From Roseovarius sp. MMSF_3350 (GTDB taxonomy: Bacteria > Pseudomonadota > Alphaproteobacteria > Rhodobacterales > Rhodobacteraceae), in contig NZ_JASHIZ010000008.1 of the NCBI RefSeq assembly GCF_030733425.1, forward strand, positions 117,094-181,093: DNA of 64,000 nt. The letters are read 5' to 3'. A program made the translations under genes and the position numbers. Of the stretch, positions 17,702-26,729 are shown one piece after another (position 1 is the first letter of the stretch; every line of letters begins with the position of its first letter). The notes below the pieces were generated by a model, which was not told the origin of the DNA, made no database searches, and saw only the letters and a program-made list of their open reading frames with translations.

Positions 17702-18475
17702 ATGCGCGACTTCTACGGCACCCCGCTCGCCAACGGTTTCATGTTGGGTACCGCGCAATACCCCTCGCCGGCCATCCTGGCCGAGGCGTTCCGGCGCAGC
17801 GGCGCCAGCGTGGCCACCGTATCGCTGCGCCGCGAAAGCGGGCAGGACCGCGCCGGACAGGACTTCTGGAACCTGATCCGCGAGTTGGGCGTGCATATCC
17901 TGCCCAATACCGCCGGGTGTCACAGCGTGAAGGAGGCCGTGACCACCGCGCACATGGCCCGCGAAGTGTTCGAGACGCCCTGGATCAAGCTCGAGGTCAT
18001 CGGCGAGGAAGACACCCTGCAACCCGATGTCTTCGGCCTGGTCGAGGCCGCGCGCATCCTGACCGAGGACGGCTTTCAGGTCTTTCCCTACACCACCGAG
18101 GATCTCGTCGTCGCCGACCGCCTGCTGCATGTGGGCTGCGAGGTGCTGATGCCCTGGGGCTCGCCCATTGGCTCGGGGCTGGGCCTGAACAACATCTTCG
18201 GCCTGCGCGCGCTACGGGCGCACTTCCCGAACGTGCCGCTGGTGATCGACGCAGGGCTTGGCCTGCCCTCGCAGGCCGCGGCGGCGATGGAACTGGGCTA
18301 TGACGCGATCCTGCTCAACACCGCTGTCGCCAAGGCGGGCGACCCGGCGGCGATGGCCGAAGCCTTCGCCCTGGCCCTCAAGGCCGGCAAACTCGCCCGA
18401 TCCGCCGACCCGATGGAGCCGCGCGACATGGCCGCTCCCTCGACCCCCGTGATCGGCAAGGCCTTCCTCGAATGA
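17702..18475 (+). CDS. thiG: Thiazole synthase ThiG
   Basis: 257 residues. A TIM-barrel enzyme with the conserved Lys region [16 protein letters not shown], the phosphate-binding [15 protein letters not shown] block and [20 protein letters not shown]. It condenses 1-deoxyxylulose-5-phosphate, dehydroglycine and ThiS-thiocarboxylate into the thiazole phosphate. Three bases separate it from thiS. Confidence 0.97.
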   Translation: MRDFYGTPLANGFMLGTAQYPSPAILAEAFRRSGASVATVSLRRESGQDRAGQDFWNLIRELGVHILPNTAGCHSVKEAVTTAHMAREVFETPWIKLEVIGEEDTLQPDVFGLVEAARILTEDGFQVFPYTTEDLVVADRLLHVGCEVLMPWGSPIGSGLGLNNIFGLRALRAHFPNVPLVIDAGLGLPSQAAAAMELGYDAILLNTAVAKAGDPAAMAEAFALALKAGKLARSADPMEPRDMAAPSTPVIGKAFLE

Positions 18476-19068
18476 CGCTCGACCGTTTCTATCCCATATT
18501 CGACGGCGCCGACTGGATCGAACGGCTGGTCCCGCTGGGAATCAAGCTGGTGCAGCTGCGCGTGAAGGACGCAGCCCCCGACATACTGCGCGATCATATC
18601 CTGCGCTCCAAGGCGGTCTGCGATGCGCACGACTGCACCCTGATCGTCAACGATCACTGGCAAGAGGCCATCCAGACCAGCTGCGCCTACATCCACCTCG
18701 GGCAGGAAGATCTTGATACCGCCGACATATCGGAGATCCGCAAGGCCGGCCTGCGCCTCGGCATCAGCACCCACGACAAGGCGGAACTCGAACGCGCCCT
18801 GGCGCTGACGCCCGACTACATCGCCCTGGGCCCGATCTATCCGACCATCCTGAAAAAGATGAAATGGCATGAACAGGGGCTCGACCGGCTGACGCAATGG
18901 CGTGGCCTGATCGGAGACCTGCCGCTCATCGCCATCGGCGGCATGTCGGTGGATCGCGCGGCCGGCGCCTTCGCGGCAGGCGCCGACGTGGTCGCCGCCG
19001 TCACCGACATCACCCTCAACGACAGCCCCGAGACCCGCGTCCGCGAATGGCTGAAGGCAATCCGATGA
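18472..19068 (+). CDS. thiE: Thiamine phosphate synthase ThiE
   Basis: 198 residues. Family motifs: VQLRVKD near the N-terminus, [39 protein letters not shown] and [11 protein letters not shown]. It joins HMP-pyrophosphate and thiazole phosphate to thiamine phosphate in the cytoplasm. ATGA overlaps couple it to thiG before and thiF after. Confidence 0.95.
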   Translation: MTLDRFYPIFDGADWIERLVPLGIKLVQLRVKDAAPDILRDHILRSKAVCDAHDCTLIVNDHWQEAIQTSCAYIHLGQEDLDTADISEIRKAGLRLGISTHDKAELERALALTPDYIALGPIYPTILKKMKWHEQGLDRLTQWRGLIGDLPLIAIGGMSVDRAAGAFAAGADVVAAVTDITLNDSPETRVREWLKAIR

Positions 19069-20048
19069 ACCGCTACGCTCGCCAGACCTGCCTGCCCGCG
19101 ATGGGCGAGCCCGGACAGGCCGCGATCCGTAACGCGCATGTGCTGGTTGTCGGCGCGGGCGGGCTCGCAGCGCCGGCGCTGCAATACCTTGTCGGCGCGG
19201 GCATCGGACGGCTGACACTCGTGGATGGCGATTTCGTGTCGCTGTCGAACCTGCATCGCCAGACGCTCTTCCGCGAAGCCGACATCGACTGCCCCAAGGT
19301 CGAGGCCGCCGCCGAAACCCTGCGCGCCCTCAACGCCGACTGCACCATCGAAAGTGTCGTCGCCCCCCTCGACCCGGCCAATGCTCCAAAGCTCGTGGCG
19401 CACTCCACGCTGGTCCTGGACTGCGCCGACAGTTTCGCCGTCAGCTACATCCTGTCCGACGCCTGTCTGGCCGCGGGCGTGCCGCTGATCAGCGCCTCGG
19501 TGCTGGGCGTGGCGGGCTACACGGGCGGGTTCTGCGGCACCGCGCCCTCGCTGCGCGCCGTCTTCCCCGATTTGCCCGACCGCGCCGCCAGCTGCGCCAC
19601 GGCGGGCGTGATGGGGCCGGTCGTGGGCATGATCGGCGCGGCGCAGGCGCAGATGGCGCTGGCCTGCCTGACCGGCCAGTCCCCCTCGCCGCTGGGCCAG
19701 GTCCTGACGATCGACATGCAGACCTATCGCAGCAGCAGCTTTCGCTTCGACGCGGCGCCTGAGCCCGCCGCCGATCTGCGTTTCATCGCCGCCAGCCAGA
19801 TCACCGCCAGCGATCTCGTGGTCGACCTGCGCGCTGCGGACGAGGCGCCCGTACCGATCTCGTCCCACGCGCGGCGCATCGGTCTCGACGCATTCAGAAA
19901 CGGACCCGGCCTCATGCCACCCGACGGGGCCCGCGCCGTCTTCGCCTGCCGCTCCGGCCTGCGCGCCTGGCAGGCGGCGACCCATCTGCGCCAGAGCTGG
20001 ACCGGCGAAATCGCGCTCGTCGCGGCGGGCGACACGCCCGGGATGTGA
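19065..20048 (+). CDS. thiF: ThiF/MoeB-type adenylyltransferase with C-terminal rhodanese-like domain
   Basis: 327 residues. The E1-like domain (about 1-245) has the ATP-binding VVGAGGLAAPALQYLVGAG, the Arg finger region NLHRQTLF and Cys in SCATAGVMGP. No paired CxxC zinc site is visible. The C-terminal 75 residues look like a rhodanese module (VVDLRAADEAP, then active-loop-like CRSGLRA), which could bring persulfide sulfur to ThiS. Located last in the thi operon, so ThiS is the probable partner. The start is the ATG that overlaps the thiE stop. Confidence 0.9.
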   Translation: MNRYARQTCLPAMGEPGQAAIRNAHVLVVGAGGLAAPALQYLVGAGIGRLTLVDGDFVSLSNLHRQTLFREADIDCPKVEAAAETLRALNADCTIESVVAPLDPANAPKLVAHSTLVLDCADSFAVSYILSDACLAAGVPLISASVLGVAGYTGGFCGTAPSLRAVFPDLPDRAASCATAGVMGPVVGMIGAAQAQMALACLTGQSPSPLGQVLTIDMQTYRSSSFRFDAAPEPAADLRFIAASQITASDLVVDLRAADEAPVPISSHARRIGLDAFRNGPGLMPPDGARAVFACRSGLRAWQAATHLRQSWTGEIALVAAGDTPGM

Positions 20049-20076
20049 ACCGCGGACAGGTGAGTCCTATACGCCA

Positions 20077-20097
20077 CTTAAACGCGAAAAGTTTAAG
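20077..20097. promoter_or_regulatory. Perfect inverted repeat upstream of the phosphorelay genes
   Basis: CTTAAAC (20077-20083) and GTTTAAG (20091-20097) form a perfect 7-bp inverted repeat with a 7-base A-rich loop, about 95 bases before the first phosphorelay gene. The AT-rich stem is weak as a terminator and more like an operator; function is unproven. Confidence 0.35.
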
Positions 20098-20192
20098 AAA
20101 AATCATCTTTCTCCGTGAATGTGCCAAACTTTTGCCCGAATTGGTTAGGAACAATCGGAACGCGAGCAGACAACGACTGGGAATGAGTGACA

Positions 20193-21149
20193 ATGCGTAT
20201 TCTTGCGATAGATGACGAGCCGATCTTCTGCGATCTGCTGAAGACGCGGCTAGACCAGCTCGGCTATACAAACGTCGATACCGCCTTCACCGGTCAGGAC
20301 GCCCTCGATATCGCAGCTTCCCGGACCAGACCGGTCGAATGCTTCATCGTCGATATTCGCATGATGCCGATGGACGGCATCGAACTGGTCCGCCGCCTGC
20401 GCGCTCTTCCGCATCATCAGGCAACGCCCATCGTGATGCTCTCGGCCCTGACCGACAAGGCGTCGATCGACGCCGCCTTCATGGCAGGTGCGAACGACTA
20501 CATCACCAAGCCGCTGGAGATGGTCGAACTCAAGATCCGTCTCGAGATGGCCCGCAACATACTGGCCGAACGTGCGCAGGCCCGCCTGCTACACGAACAT
20601 GTGCTGAAACAGGAGGCGATCCTGTTCCCCTCCGCCGATTTCGGCGGCGAGATCATTCTCGAAGATGTCCCCGGCGCCGTCAGCTTGATGTCGATGGAGA
20701 ACTTCCTTCTCAAGCAGGGCAACATCCGTCTGCGCCAATCCTCCGCGATCGGCTTTAGCCTGCCGCAGGCCGAGCGGTATTTCCACAAGATGGACCCGAC
20801 CTACTACGCCGTGCTGATCGGCGACATGGCGCAGGCCATATCGCGGGCTCTGTCGGCCTATCCGCACATGCTGACCTGTCCCGGCAACGGAGATATCGTG
20901 GCGCTTCTGATCGACCGGCCGCATGTCGACACGGCCCTGATCGAGGAAAATCTCGCGCACGAAATCGAAGCCCTGCGCCTGCGCTTTTCGGCCATCGACA
21001 TGACGCTGCCGCAAATCGATATCGGCGCCCCTGTCCGCACCGGCCTCTTCCGCACGCAGTGCCCGACTACCCTCATCGCGCGCGCTCGCCGCGCCGCCCG
21101 CGCGCCCGAACGGGCCGGTGAGGCGGGCCAGTTGCGGGCAATCGCATGA
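20193..21149 (+). CDS. Response regulator with unusual C-terminal effector domain
   Basis: 318 residues. Receiver domain at 1-125 with acidic pair Asp7/Asp8, phospho-acceptor Asp54 (FIVDIRMMP) and Lys in YITKPLEM. The C-terminal half (about 150-318) has no helix-turn-helix, HD or intact GGDEF. Parts such as CPGNGDIVALLIDR followed by IDIGAPVR loosely suggest a degenerate GGDEF-like fold. The start is ATG 20193, preferred over a GTG six bases upstream. It heads a cluster with an HPt protein (ATGA overlap) and kinases, so phosphotransfer is the likely job. Confidence 0.8.
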   Translation: MRILAIDDEPIFCDLLKTRLDQLGYTNVDTAFTGQDALDIAASRTRPVECFIVDIRMMPMDGIELVRRLRALPHHQATPIVMLSALTDKASIDAAFMAGANDYITKPLEMVELKIRLEMARNILAERAQARLLHEHVLKQEAILFPSADFGGEIILEDVPGAVSLMSMENFLLKQGNIRLRQSSAIGFSLPQAERYFHKMDPTYYAVLIGDMAQAISRALSAYPHMLTCPGNGDIVALLIDRPHVDTALIEENLAHEIEALRLRFSAIDMTLPQIDIGAPVRTGLFRTQCPTTLIARARRAARAPERAGEAGQLRAIA

Positions 21150-21514
21150 CCGCGCCGGCCCGTTCCACGCCGGGCAGCCACGTCGCGCGGTCCACAATCG
21201 AAGATGCCCTCGAGGGGATGCGCCGAGATTTCTGCGCCGGCCTCGATGCGCGTATCTGCCGGATCGAGTCCGCCCGCCTGGATGTCGCCTCCGACACGCG
21301 GGCGGCGCTCGAAAGCCTGAAATTCGAAGCACACCGCATATGCGGCGTCGCCGGAAGTCTGGGTCTCAACGCCGTCTCGGCGCAGGCCCGCGCCCTGGAA
21401 GAGCATGTGGGCAGGATCGAAGGCCGGCCATTGTCACCGGACGAACAAAAGGAACTGAACCGCCGGGTCGAGGACTTTCTCGACCTGCTCGAAGATCACC
21501 TGACCGACGACTGA
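21146..21514 (+). CDS. HPt domain protein (histidine phosphotransferase)
   Basis: 122 residues. An all-helical HPt domain with the phosphorylatable His63 in FEAHRICGVAGSLGL, the standard HPt signature. It overlaps the preceding receiver gene by ATGA. In a phosphorelay it would shuttle phosphate between receiver domains; here two receivers (20193 and 24984 genes) and two kinases are adjacent. Confidence 0.85.
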   Translation: MTAPARSTPGSHVARSTIEDALEGMRRDFCAGLDARICRIESARLDVASDTRAALESLKFEAHRICGVAGSLGLNAVSAQARALEEHVGRIEGRPLSPDEQKELNRRVEDFLDLLEDHLTDD

Positions 21515-21586
21515 TTGAGCAGCACAGCCACAGGGTACCCCAGGGCCCTGCAGGCGCGCACAACCACCGAAGAAGGGGCACTTGGA

Positions 21587-23653
21587 GTGGCTGGAAGACT
21601 CGAAAAACTCAGAAGTTTCTGCAAACGTCGCGTGACCGCGATCGTGGCAAGTCTCACGGTCGTGCTTGTTCTCGCGCTGACCTCCCTTTTGGCCACCAAG
21701 ATCAATGAGAACCTGCTGAACATGGCCCGGCAAGCCGTCCAGGAGGAAGCGCACGGGGACGCAGATGCCATCGCAAGCGCCTTGCAGCGCGAACTGACCA
21801 AGGTCGACGTCATCGCCCGCGCCATCCGCCATGCGCTCGAACAAAGGCCCGATATCACCCAGAAGGAATTCGGCGCCCTGGTCGCGCCGCTCATATCGAC
21901 GACCCCTTCGATCCTCCTGGTCGGGCGCTCGCGCGGCTACATCCTGGAACAGGTCTATCCCGTCTCCGGCAACGAAACGGCGATCGGTCTGGATTATCGC
22001 CTGGTGCCGCGCCAATTCATCGGCGTCGACAGGACTCTGCGCTCCGGCGAGACGTCGCTGCAGGGGCCGGTCAATCTGGTTCAGGGCGGGCAGGCCTTCG
22101 TCCAGAGAAGCCCGTATTACGCGCCGACCACCAACGATATGTCGCAGATTGCAACGGGTATCGTCTCAATCGTCGTCGACCGGGACCGCCTGCTGAAGGA
22201 GATTGCTCAAAGCCACGGCATGATGTCCTACCATATCGCGATACGCAGCCTGGGCGATGACCTGAACCCCGTCAAAATGCTGTACGGTTCGGCAGGAACT
22301 TTCGACCATCAGCCTGTCTTGCGTCAGGTTCCCACCGATGGCAGCACCTGGCAAATCGGCCTTGTTCCGGCAACGGGCTGGCCCGTAACGGTCCGGGTCG
22401 GCAACCTTGTTTGGGCGCTCAGCTTTCTTTCAATCGGCTTTCTGGGCGCGATGTTCCTGGCGCTCTGGATGATGTACCGCTCCAAGCGTGCCGCCGAAAG
22501 CCAGCTGCGCTCGGCCATCAACTCGATTGAGGACGGGTTCGCCTTGTTCGACCCGCTCGACCGTCTGGTGTTCGCCAATGAAAAATACCTGTCCTACTAC
22601 GAGCTTTCGCGCGATGCGATCTACCCCGGCAACACTTTCGAGAACATCCTCAAGGAAGGTCTGAAAAAAGGCCAGTACAAGGATGCCATCGGCCGCGAGG
22701 ACGCCTGGCTGGAGGAACGGCTTGCCAAGCATTTCAACCCGACCGAACCGATCGAGCAGAAGTTGGGTGACGGCCGCTGGCTCAAGGTGGCCGAAACGCG
22801 CTCGCCCGATGGCAACACCGTGGGGTTCCGCGTCGACATCACCGAACTCAAACAGGCCCGCGAACGCGCCGAGGCCGCGAACCGGGCCAAGAACAATTTC
22901 CTCAACATCATCAGCCACGAACTCCGCACACCGCTGACTTCGGTCATCGGTTATGCACGGTTCCTGGAAAACGTCGATATTCTGCCCGGCTTCAAGGCGC
23001 TGGATAATGCCGTGCGCACCGGTGCCGATCGGGACGAATGCACCCGGGCGCTCTCTACGCTCCGCAGCGACGTCGCCAACATGTCCGGCCGGATCACCAC
23101 CGCCAGCGATCACCTTCTGGGGCTAATCAACGACGTCCTCGACCGGGCCAAGCTCGAGGCCAACACCGTCGAACTTTGCATCGCGCCAGTCGATCTCGGA
23201 GACATGGTCAACACGGTGACCTCCGACCTTGGAATCAGGGCAGCCGAAAAGGGGATCACCCTGACCTCGGATGTCGTTCCCCTTTCGGTCAACGCCGATG
23301 CCAAGCGTCTGCGCCAAGTGCTGATCAATATCGTCGGCAACGCCGTCAAGTTCACCGAGACCGGCGGCGTCCACCTGTCTTCTGACCATGACGAAACCAA
23401 TGTGCGGATCATCGTGCGCGACACCGGCTGCGGCATTCCCGCCGATCAGCTTGACCTTATCTTCAAGCAGTTCGTACAGGTCGACACCTCGGTCACGCGG
23501 CGCAATTCGGGCACCGGACTGGGGCTGGCGATTGCACGCCAACTCGTTGAACTGCATGGCGGCACGATTTCGGTCGAAAGCGAACAGGGCCGCGGCAGCT
23601 GCTTTACCATCACTCTTCCCCTCCACGCCCGAAACCTCGAGCTGGCCGCGTGA
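21587..23653 (+). CDS. Membrane sensor histidine kinase (extracytoplasmic sensor, PAS, HisKA, HATPase)
   Basis: 688 residues. Membrane helix 1 at about 16-37 and helix 2 at about 285-310 enclose a periplasmic sensor of about 245 residues, possibly CHASE-like. A PAS domain follows (AINSIEDGFALFDPLDRLVF), then HisKA with the H-box IISHELRTPLTSVIGY, and HATPase_c with DTGCGIPADQ and GTGLGLAIARQL. The start was set at GTG 21587 because AGAAGGGG (21571-21578) lies eight bases before it. A TTG 72 bases upstream has no such signal. It lacks its own receiver domain, which fits the separate REC and HPt genes. Confidence 0.9.
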   Translation: MAGRLEKLRSFCKRRVTAIVASLTVVLVLALTSLLATKINENLLNMARQAVQEEAHGDADAIASALQRELTKVDVIARAIRHALEQRPDITQKEFGALVAPLISTTPSILLVGRSRGYILEQVYPVSGNETAIGLDYRLVPRQFIGVDRTLRSGETSLQGPVNLVQGGQAFVQRSPYYAPTTNDMSQIATGIVSIVVDRDRLLKEIAQSHGMMSYHIAIRSLGDDLNPVKMLYGSAGTFDHQPVLRQVPTDGSTWQIGLVPATGWPVTVRVGNLVWALSFLSIGFLGAMFLALWMMYRSKRAAESQLRSAINSIEDGFALFDPLDRLVFANEKYLSYYELSRDAIYPGNTFENILKEGLKKGQYKDAIGREDAWLEERLAKHFNPTEPIEQKLGDGRWLKVAETRSPDGNTVGFRVDITELKQARERAEAANRAKNNFLNIISHELRTPLTSVIGYARFLENVDILPGFKALDNAVRTGADRDECTRALSTLRSDVANMSGRITTASDHLLGLINDVLDRAKLEANTVELCIAPVDLGDMVNTVTSDLGIRAAEKGITLTSDVVPLSVNADAKRLRQVLINIVGNAVKFTETGGVHLSSDHDETNVRIIVRDTGCGIPADQLDLIFKQFVQVDTSVTRRNSGTGLGLAIARQLVELHGGTISVESEQGRGSCFTITLPLHARNLELAA

Positions 23654-23778
23654 CGCGCCTGGCCCGTTCGGAGTTAACGAAATTGCCTAAAGTTTTCCAT
23701 TATCCAGCCCAATGAACACCACCCCCGCGATCTACGGTTTCCTGGGCTGGCTCTCTTGCACGGTATGAAAGGGCATCA
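23654..23778. other. Intergenic region between two histidine kinase genes
   Basis: About 125 bases. No clear terminator or promoter boxes; an AAAGGGC ribosome site precedes the next ATG. Confidence 0.4.
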
Positions 23779-24933
23779 ATGCAACCAATTGCACACCCTC
23801 AGAAAGGCGACAACATTGGCGCGCCGCGTCCCGACGAGGCCGCAATGACCAACCTGTCGTTTCTCGAAACGATCCTCGAAAGCCTGCAGGACGGTGTCTA
23901 CGTCTATGCCAGCGACACCCTTCGCATCCGCTACATGAACGAGGCCGCCCGCGCCCGCCACGGCTGGACCCGCCAGGAGACCCGCAAGAAACGCATCAGC
24001 GATACCGCCGCGACATTCAACACCAAATCCTTTTTCCGCGCGGCCGCCCCCCTCCTCAGTGGCGAGCAAAGCGTCATCACCCTGGAACTGGTACATTTCA
24101 CCGGACCGATCGAAGTGTCCACACGGATGGTGCGCACCGCCGACGAAGGCGACTTCTTCGTCTCAATCCTGCGCGACATCTCCGACCGTAAATGCTCTCA
24201 GTTCGAAAAAGTGCAGACCGTCTCGACCGTCAGCCATGAATTGCGCACGCCGCTCACCTCGATCCACGGCGCGCTTCGACTGCTCAAGGCCGGCGCTGTG
24301 GCAGAGCTGGACCCCAAGACGCAAAACGTGGTCGACATCGCCGCGCGCAACACCGACCGCCTGCTCTCGATCGTCAACGACATCCTCGACCTCGAAAAGA
24401 TCAACAGCAACAAGATGGACTTTTCCATCGCGGAAATGGACGTCGTGAGCTGCGTGAACGACACTGTCGAGATGATCGCCGGCGCGGCTTTGGAAAACGA
24501 CGTGCGGCTTGACGTCGGTTCCGATCTGCGAAACGCCATGGTGCTAGGCAACCCCGAGCGTATCTCGCAGGTCATAACCAACTTCACCTCGAACGCGATC
24601 AAGTATTCGCCCAAGGGCGCGCCGGTGCGAATAGGCATCACCCAGACCGAAGACGGCATCGTCATTTCCGTAACCGACCATGGCCCCGGCATTTCCGAAG
24701 ATCAGAACCGAATGCTTTTCAAACCGTTCTCGCAGGCCCGCGCCGGCGACGGCAGCAAACGTCCGGGCACCGGGCTTGGCCTTGCCATCGTGGCCGCGAT
24801 CGCCGAACGCCTCGATTATCCGGTCGATTTCCGATCTGTCGTCGGCCAGGGCAGCACTTTTCAGTTCCGTATACCGTCGCACCTTGTACTCTGGACCGAT
24901 CCGCACGACACTGCGGACGCAGCAGCGGGCTAG
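23779..24933 (+). CDS. Soluble PAS-domain histidine kinase
   Basis: 384 residues without membrane helices. A PAS domain is at about 25-140 (ILESLQDGVYVYASDTLRIRY). HisKA follows with VSHELRTPLTSIHGALRLLK, then HATPase_c with N-box VITNFTSNAIKYSP, G1 DHGPGISEDQ, F-box MLFKPF and G2 GTGLGLAIVAAI. ATG 23779 has a fair ribosome site; Met23 is an alternative start. It probably phosphorylates the CheY-like regulator 50 bases downstream and/or the upstream receiver. Confidence 0.9.
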   Translation: MQPIAHPQKGDNIGAPRPDEAAMTNLSFLETILESLQDGVYVYASDTLRIRYMNEAARARHGWTRQETRKKRISDTAATFNTKSFFRAAAPLLSGEQSVITLELVHFTGPIEVSTRMVRTADEGDFFVSILRDISDRKCSQFEKVQTVSTVSHELRTPLTSIHGALRLLKAGAVAELDPKTQNVVDIAARNTDRLLSIVNDILDLEKINSNKMDFSIAEMDVVSCVNDTVEMIAGAALENDVRLDVGSDLRNAMVLGNPERISQVITNFTSNAIKYSPKGAPVRIGITQTEDGIVISVTDHGPGISEDQNRMLFKPFSQARAGDGSKRPGTGLGLAIVAAIAERLDYPVDFRSVVGQGSTFQFRIPSHLVLWTDPHDTADAAAG

Positions 24934-24983
24934 GCATGACCGAGATCTTGAGCTTTCCTAGCCGCTTTAAGAAGGAGACAGGC

Positions 24984-25379
24984 GTGACGTCACAGCCACT
25001 GAAAACGATTCTGCATGTGGATGACGACGACGACATCCGCGTAATCATCAAGATGGCTCTGGAAACCGTCGGGTCCTTCGAGGTGCACCAGTTTTCCAGC
25101 GGACAGGCGGCCGTGTCGAACGCCGCCGCGGTCAGTCCTCAGATGCTGTTACTGGATGTGATGATGCCCGACATGTCGGGCGAAGACGTCTGGCGCGCGG
25201 TCACGGCCCAGCCTGGCCTGGACGATATTCCCACGGTTTTCCTGACCGCGAAAGCCGAGGATTCCTTTTCCAAGCAGCTACGCGACAAGGGCGCCCTTTC
25301 CGTCATCACCAAGCCGGTTGATCCGATGATGTTGGCCACGCAGATCGAGCAGATTTGGGAAACCGCCAACCGGACCTAA
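24984..25379 (+). CDS. CheY-like single-domain response regulator
   Basis: 131 residues, receiver domain only. Acidic cluster HVDDDDD (11-17), phospho-acceptor Asp58 in LLLDVMMPD, Thr in VFLTAKAE, Lys in VITKPVDP. The GTG start was chosen because AAGGAG at 24972-24977 stands six bases before it; an ATG at 24936 would add 16 unlike-family residues. No output domain, so it must act through protein contact or phosphotransfer. Confidence 0.85.
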   Translation: MTSQPLKTILHVDDDDDIRVIIKMALETVGSFEVHQFSSGQAAVSNAAAVSPQMLLLDVMMPDMSGEDVWRAVTAQPGLDDIPTVFLTAKAEDSFSKQLRDKGALSVITKPVDPMMLATQIEQIWETANRT

Positions 25380-25421
25380 TTGGTCTGCCGCGCGGGTTCG
25401 GCGACACCGCAATCCGGCGAG

Positions 25422-25904
25422 TCAGCCGTCGCCCAAGTGCTTGAAATCGCCCGAATCCAGCACCGGCGCGAGGTCGAACTCGTCCGCGTCCAGCATCGCC
25501 GCCACGCGCTCCAGGCTCGACACCAGCATCGCCTGTTCCCAGTCTTCCATGACCGAGAACTTGCGCACGAACCGCTGTTGCAGCGGGTCCGGCGCCTTGG
25601 CGAGCGTCTCGCGCCCTTTCGCGGTCAGGTGGATATTGGTCTGGCGCCGGTCCTGCGTCGACTTCTCGCGCAGCACCATGCCTTCGCCCACCAGCTTGTC
25701 CACCAGCGAGGTGACGGTCGCTTGCGTCACACGCATTCGCGATGATATCGCGGTCGCCGTAGCCTGCCCGGTCTCGCCTATGATCTGCAAGACCCGGAAC
25801 TGGGCCGGGGTCACCCCGGCGGATTGCTTGACCTCACGGCCGAACAGTTCGGTCGCGCGGAGAATGCGTCTCAATGCGACTAATGAAGTATCGATGCGGT
25901 CCAT
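25422..25904 (-). CDS. ectR: MarR-family regulator divergent from the ectoine operon (EctR/CosR-like)
   Basis: 160 residues. Winged-helix MarR domain: SAGVTPAQFRVLQIIGETGQ, recognition helix VTQATVTSLVDKLVGEGMV and the wing STQDRRQTNIHLTAKG. The start is the ATG giving MDRIDTSLVALRRILRATE, as in the family; an ATG 12 codons upstream is possible. Its divergent placement next to ectA matches the known EctR1/CosR repressors of ectoine synthesis, which relieve repression at high osmolarity. It very likely binds the shared 200-base intergenic region. Confidence 0.85.
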   Translation of the reverse strand: MDRIDTSLVALRRILRATELFGREVKQSAGVTPAQFRVLQIIGETGQATATAISSRMRVTQATVTSLVDKLVGEGMVLREKSTQDRRQTNIHLTAKGRETLAKAPDPLQQRFVRKFSVMEDWEQAMLVSSLERVAAMLDADEFDLAPVLDSGDFKHLGDG

Positions 25905-26047
25905 TCCTACCTTTGGCGTTTCGTTTGGATAGCTAAACATATACCCTGAACTCCCACTTGTGAAGCCCTTAGTCCTTAGCTAGACCAAGCAGGCGCCTTC
26001 CCCCACGCCACACGTGGCGAAGTTTTTTCATTATTTTTTCAAGGGGT

Positions 26048-26071
26048 TTAGGCTTAAATTAGTTAGCCTAA
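26048..26071. promoter_or_regulatory. Candidate MarR/EctR operator (inverted repeat)
   Basis: TTAGGCT (26048-26054) and AGCCTAA (26065-26071) form a perfect 7-bp inverted repeat with a 10-base AT-rich centre. A related half site TTAGCCT occurs at 26084-26090, next to the -35 box of the ect promoter. The site lies between the divergent MarR and ectA genes, which makes it a plausible operator; binding is inferred. Confidence 0.45.
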
Positions 26072-26091
26072 CAAAAAATTTGCTTAGCCTC

Positions 26092-26120
26092 TTGAAGCTC
26101 CCCCCTGCCAGTGCTACTTT
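26092..26120 (+). promoter_or_regulatory. Candidate sigma-70 promoter of ectABC-ask
   Basis: TTGAAG (26092-26097) and TACTTT (26115-26120) are separated by exactly 17 bases. Transcription would start near 26127, leaving a short leader with CGGAGAA just before the ectA ATG at 26151. The whole intergenic region is much more AT-rich than its surroundings. Confidence 0.5.
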
Positions 26121-26150
26121 GTTTGCCAAAGCAAATCGGAGAAAAAATCT

Positions 26151-26675
26151 ATGCCCCGCGACCTTGCAAAAGAAACGATCCCCACCCTTCGAGAGCCGGA
26201 GGCGACCGACGGCTCCGAGATCTGGGAGTTGGTGCGTGCCTGCAAGCCGCTCGACGAAAACTCGATGTACTGCAACCTGATCCAGTGCGACCATTTCGCA
26301 GAAACCTGCGTATTGGCCGAAATCGACGGCAAGCCGGTCGGTTGGGTGTCGGGCCACGTCATTCCCAGCGACCCTGAAACGCTGTTTATCTGGCAGGTGG
26401 CCGTGTCCGAGGACGCCCGCGGCATGGGCCTCGGCTCGCTGATGCTCAAAGAGGCGCTGCAACGCGATGCCTGTCAGGACGTGAACAAGATCCAGACGAC
26501 GATTACTTCGGACAACAAGGCATCCTGGGCGCTCTTCCGGAAATTTGCCGAAGAGTTCGGAACCGACCTGTCGGCTGAGGCGTATTATGAAAAGGACGAG
26601 CACTTCAACGGTCAAAGCAAGACGGAGAACCTCGTAACCATCAAGCTGGCTGAAGAGCTGGCCAAGGCGGCCTGA
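26151..26675 (+). CDS. ectA: L-2,4-diaminobutyrate acetyltransferase
   Basis: 174 residues, GNAT fold. Typical EctA blocks: IWELVRACKPLDENSMYCNL near the N-terminus, the acetyl-CoA loop ARGMGLGSLML, and TTITSDNKASWALFRKFAEE. It acetylates diaminobutyrate at N-gamma, the second step of ectoine synthesis. First gene of the ectoine operon. Confidence 0.97.
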   Translation: MPRDLAKETIPTLREPEATDGSEIWELVRACKPLDENSMYCNLIQCDHFAETCVLAEIDGKPVGWVSGHVIPSDPETLFIWQVAVSEDARGMGLGSLMLKEALQRDACQDVNKIQTTITSDNKASWALFRKFAEEFGTDLSAEAYYEKDEHFNGQSKTENLVTIKLAEELAKAA

Positions 26676-26729
26676 CCCCGGGGCCGCCACCCCTTTCCCC
26701 TCAAATTCTGTCATTGAAAGAGAGGTCGT

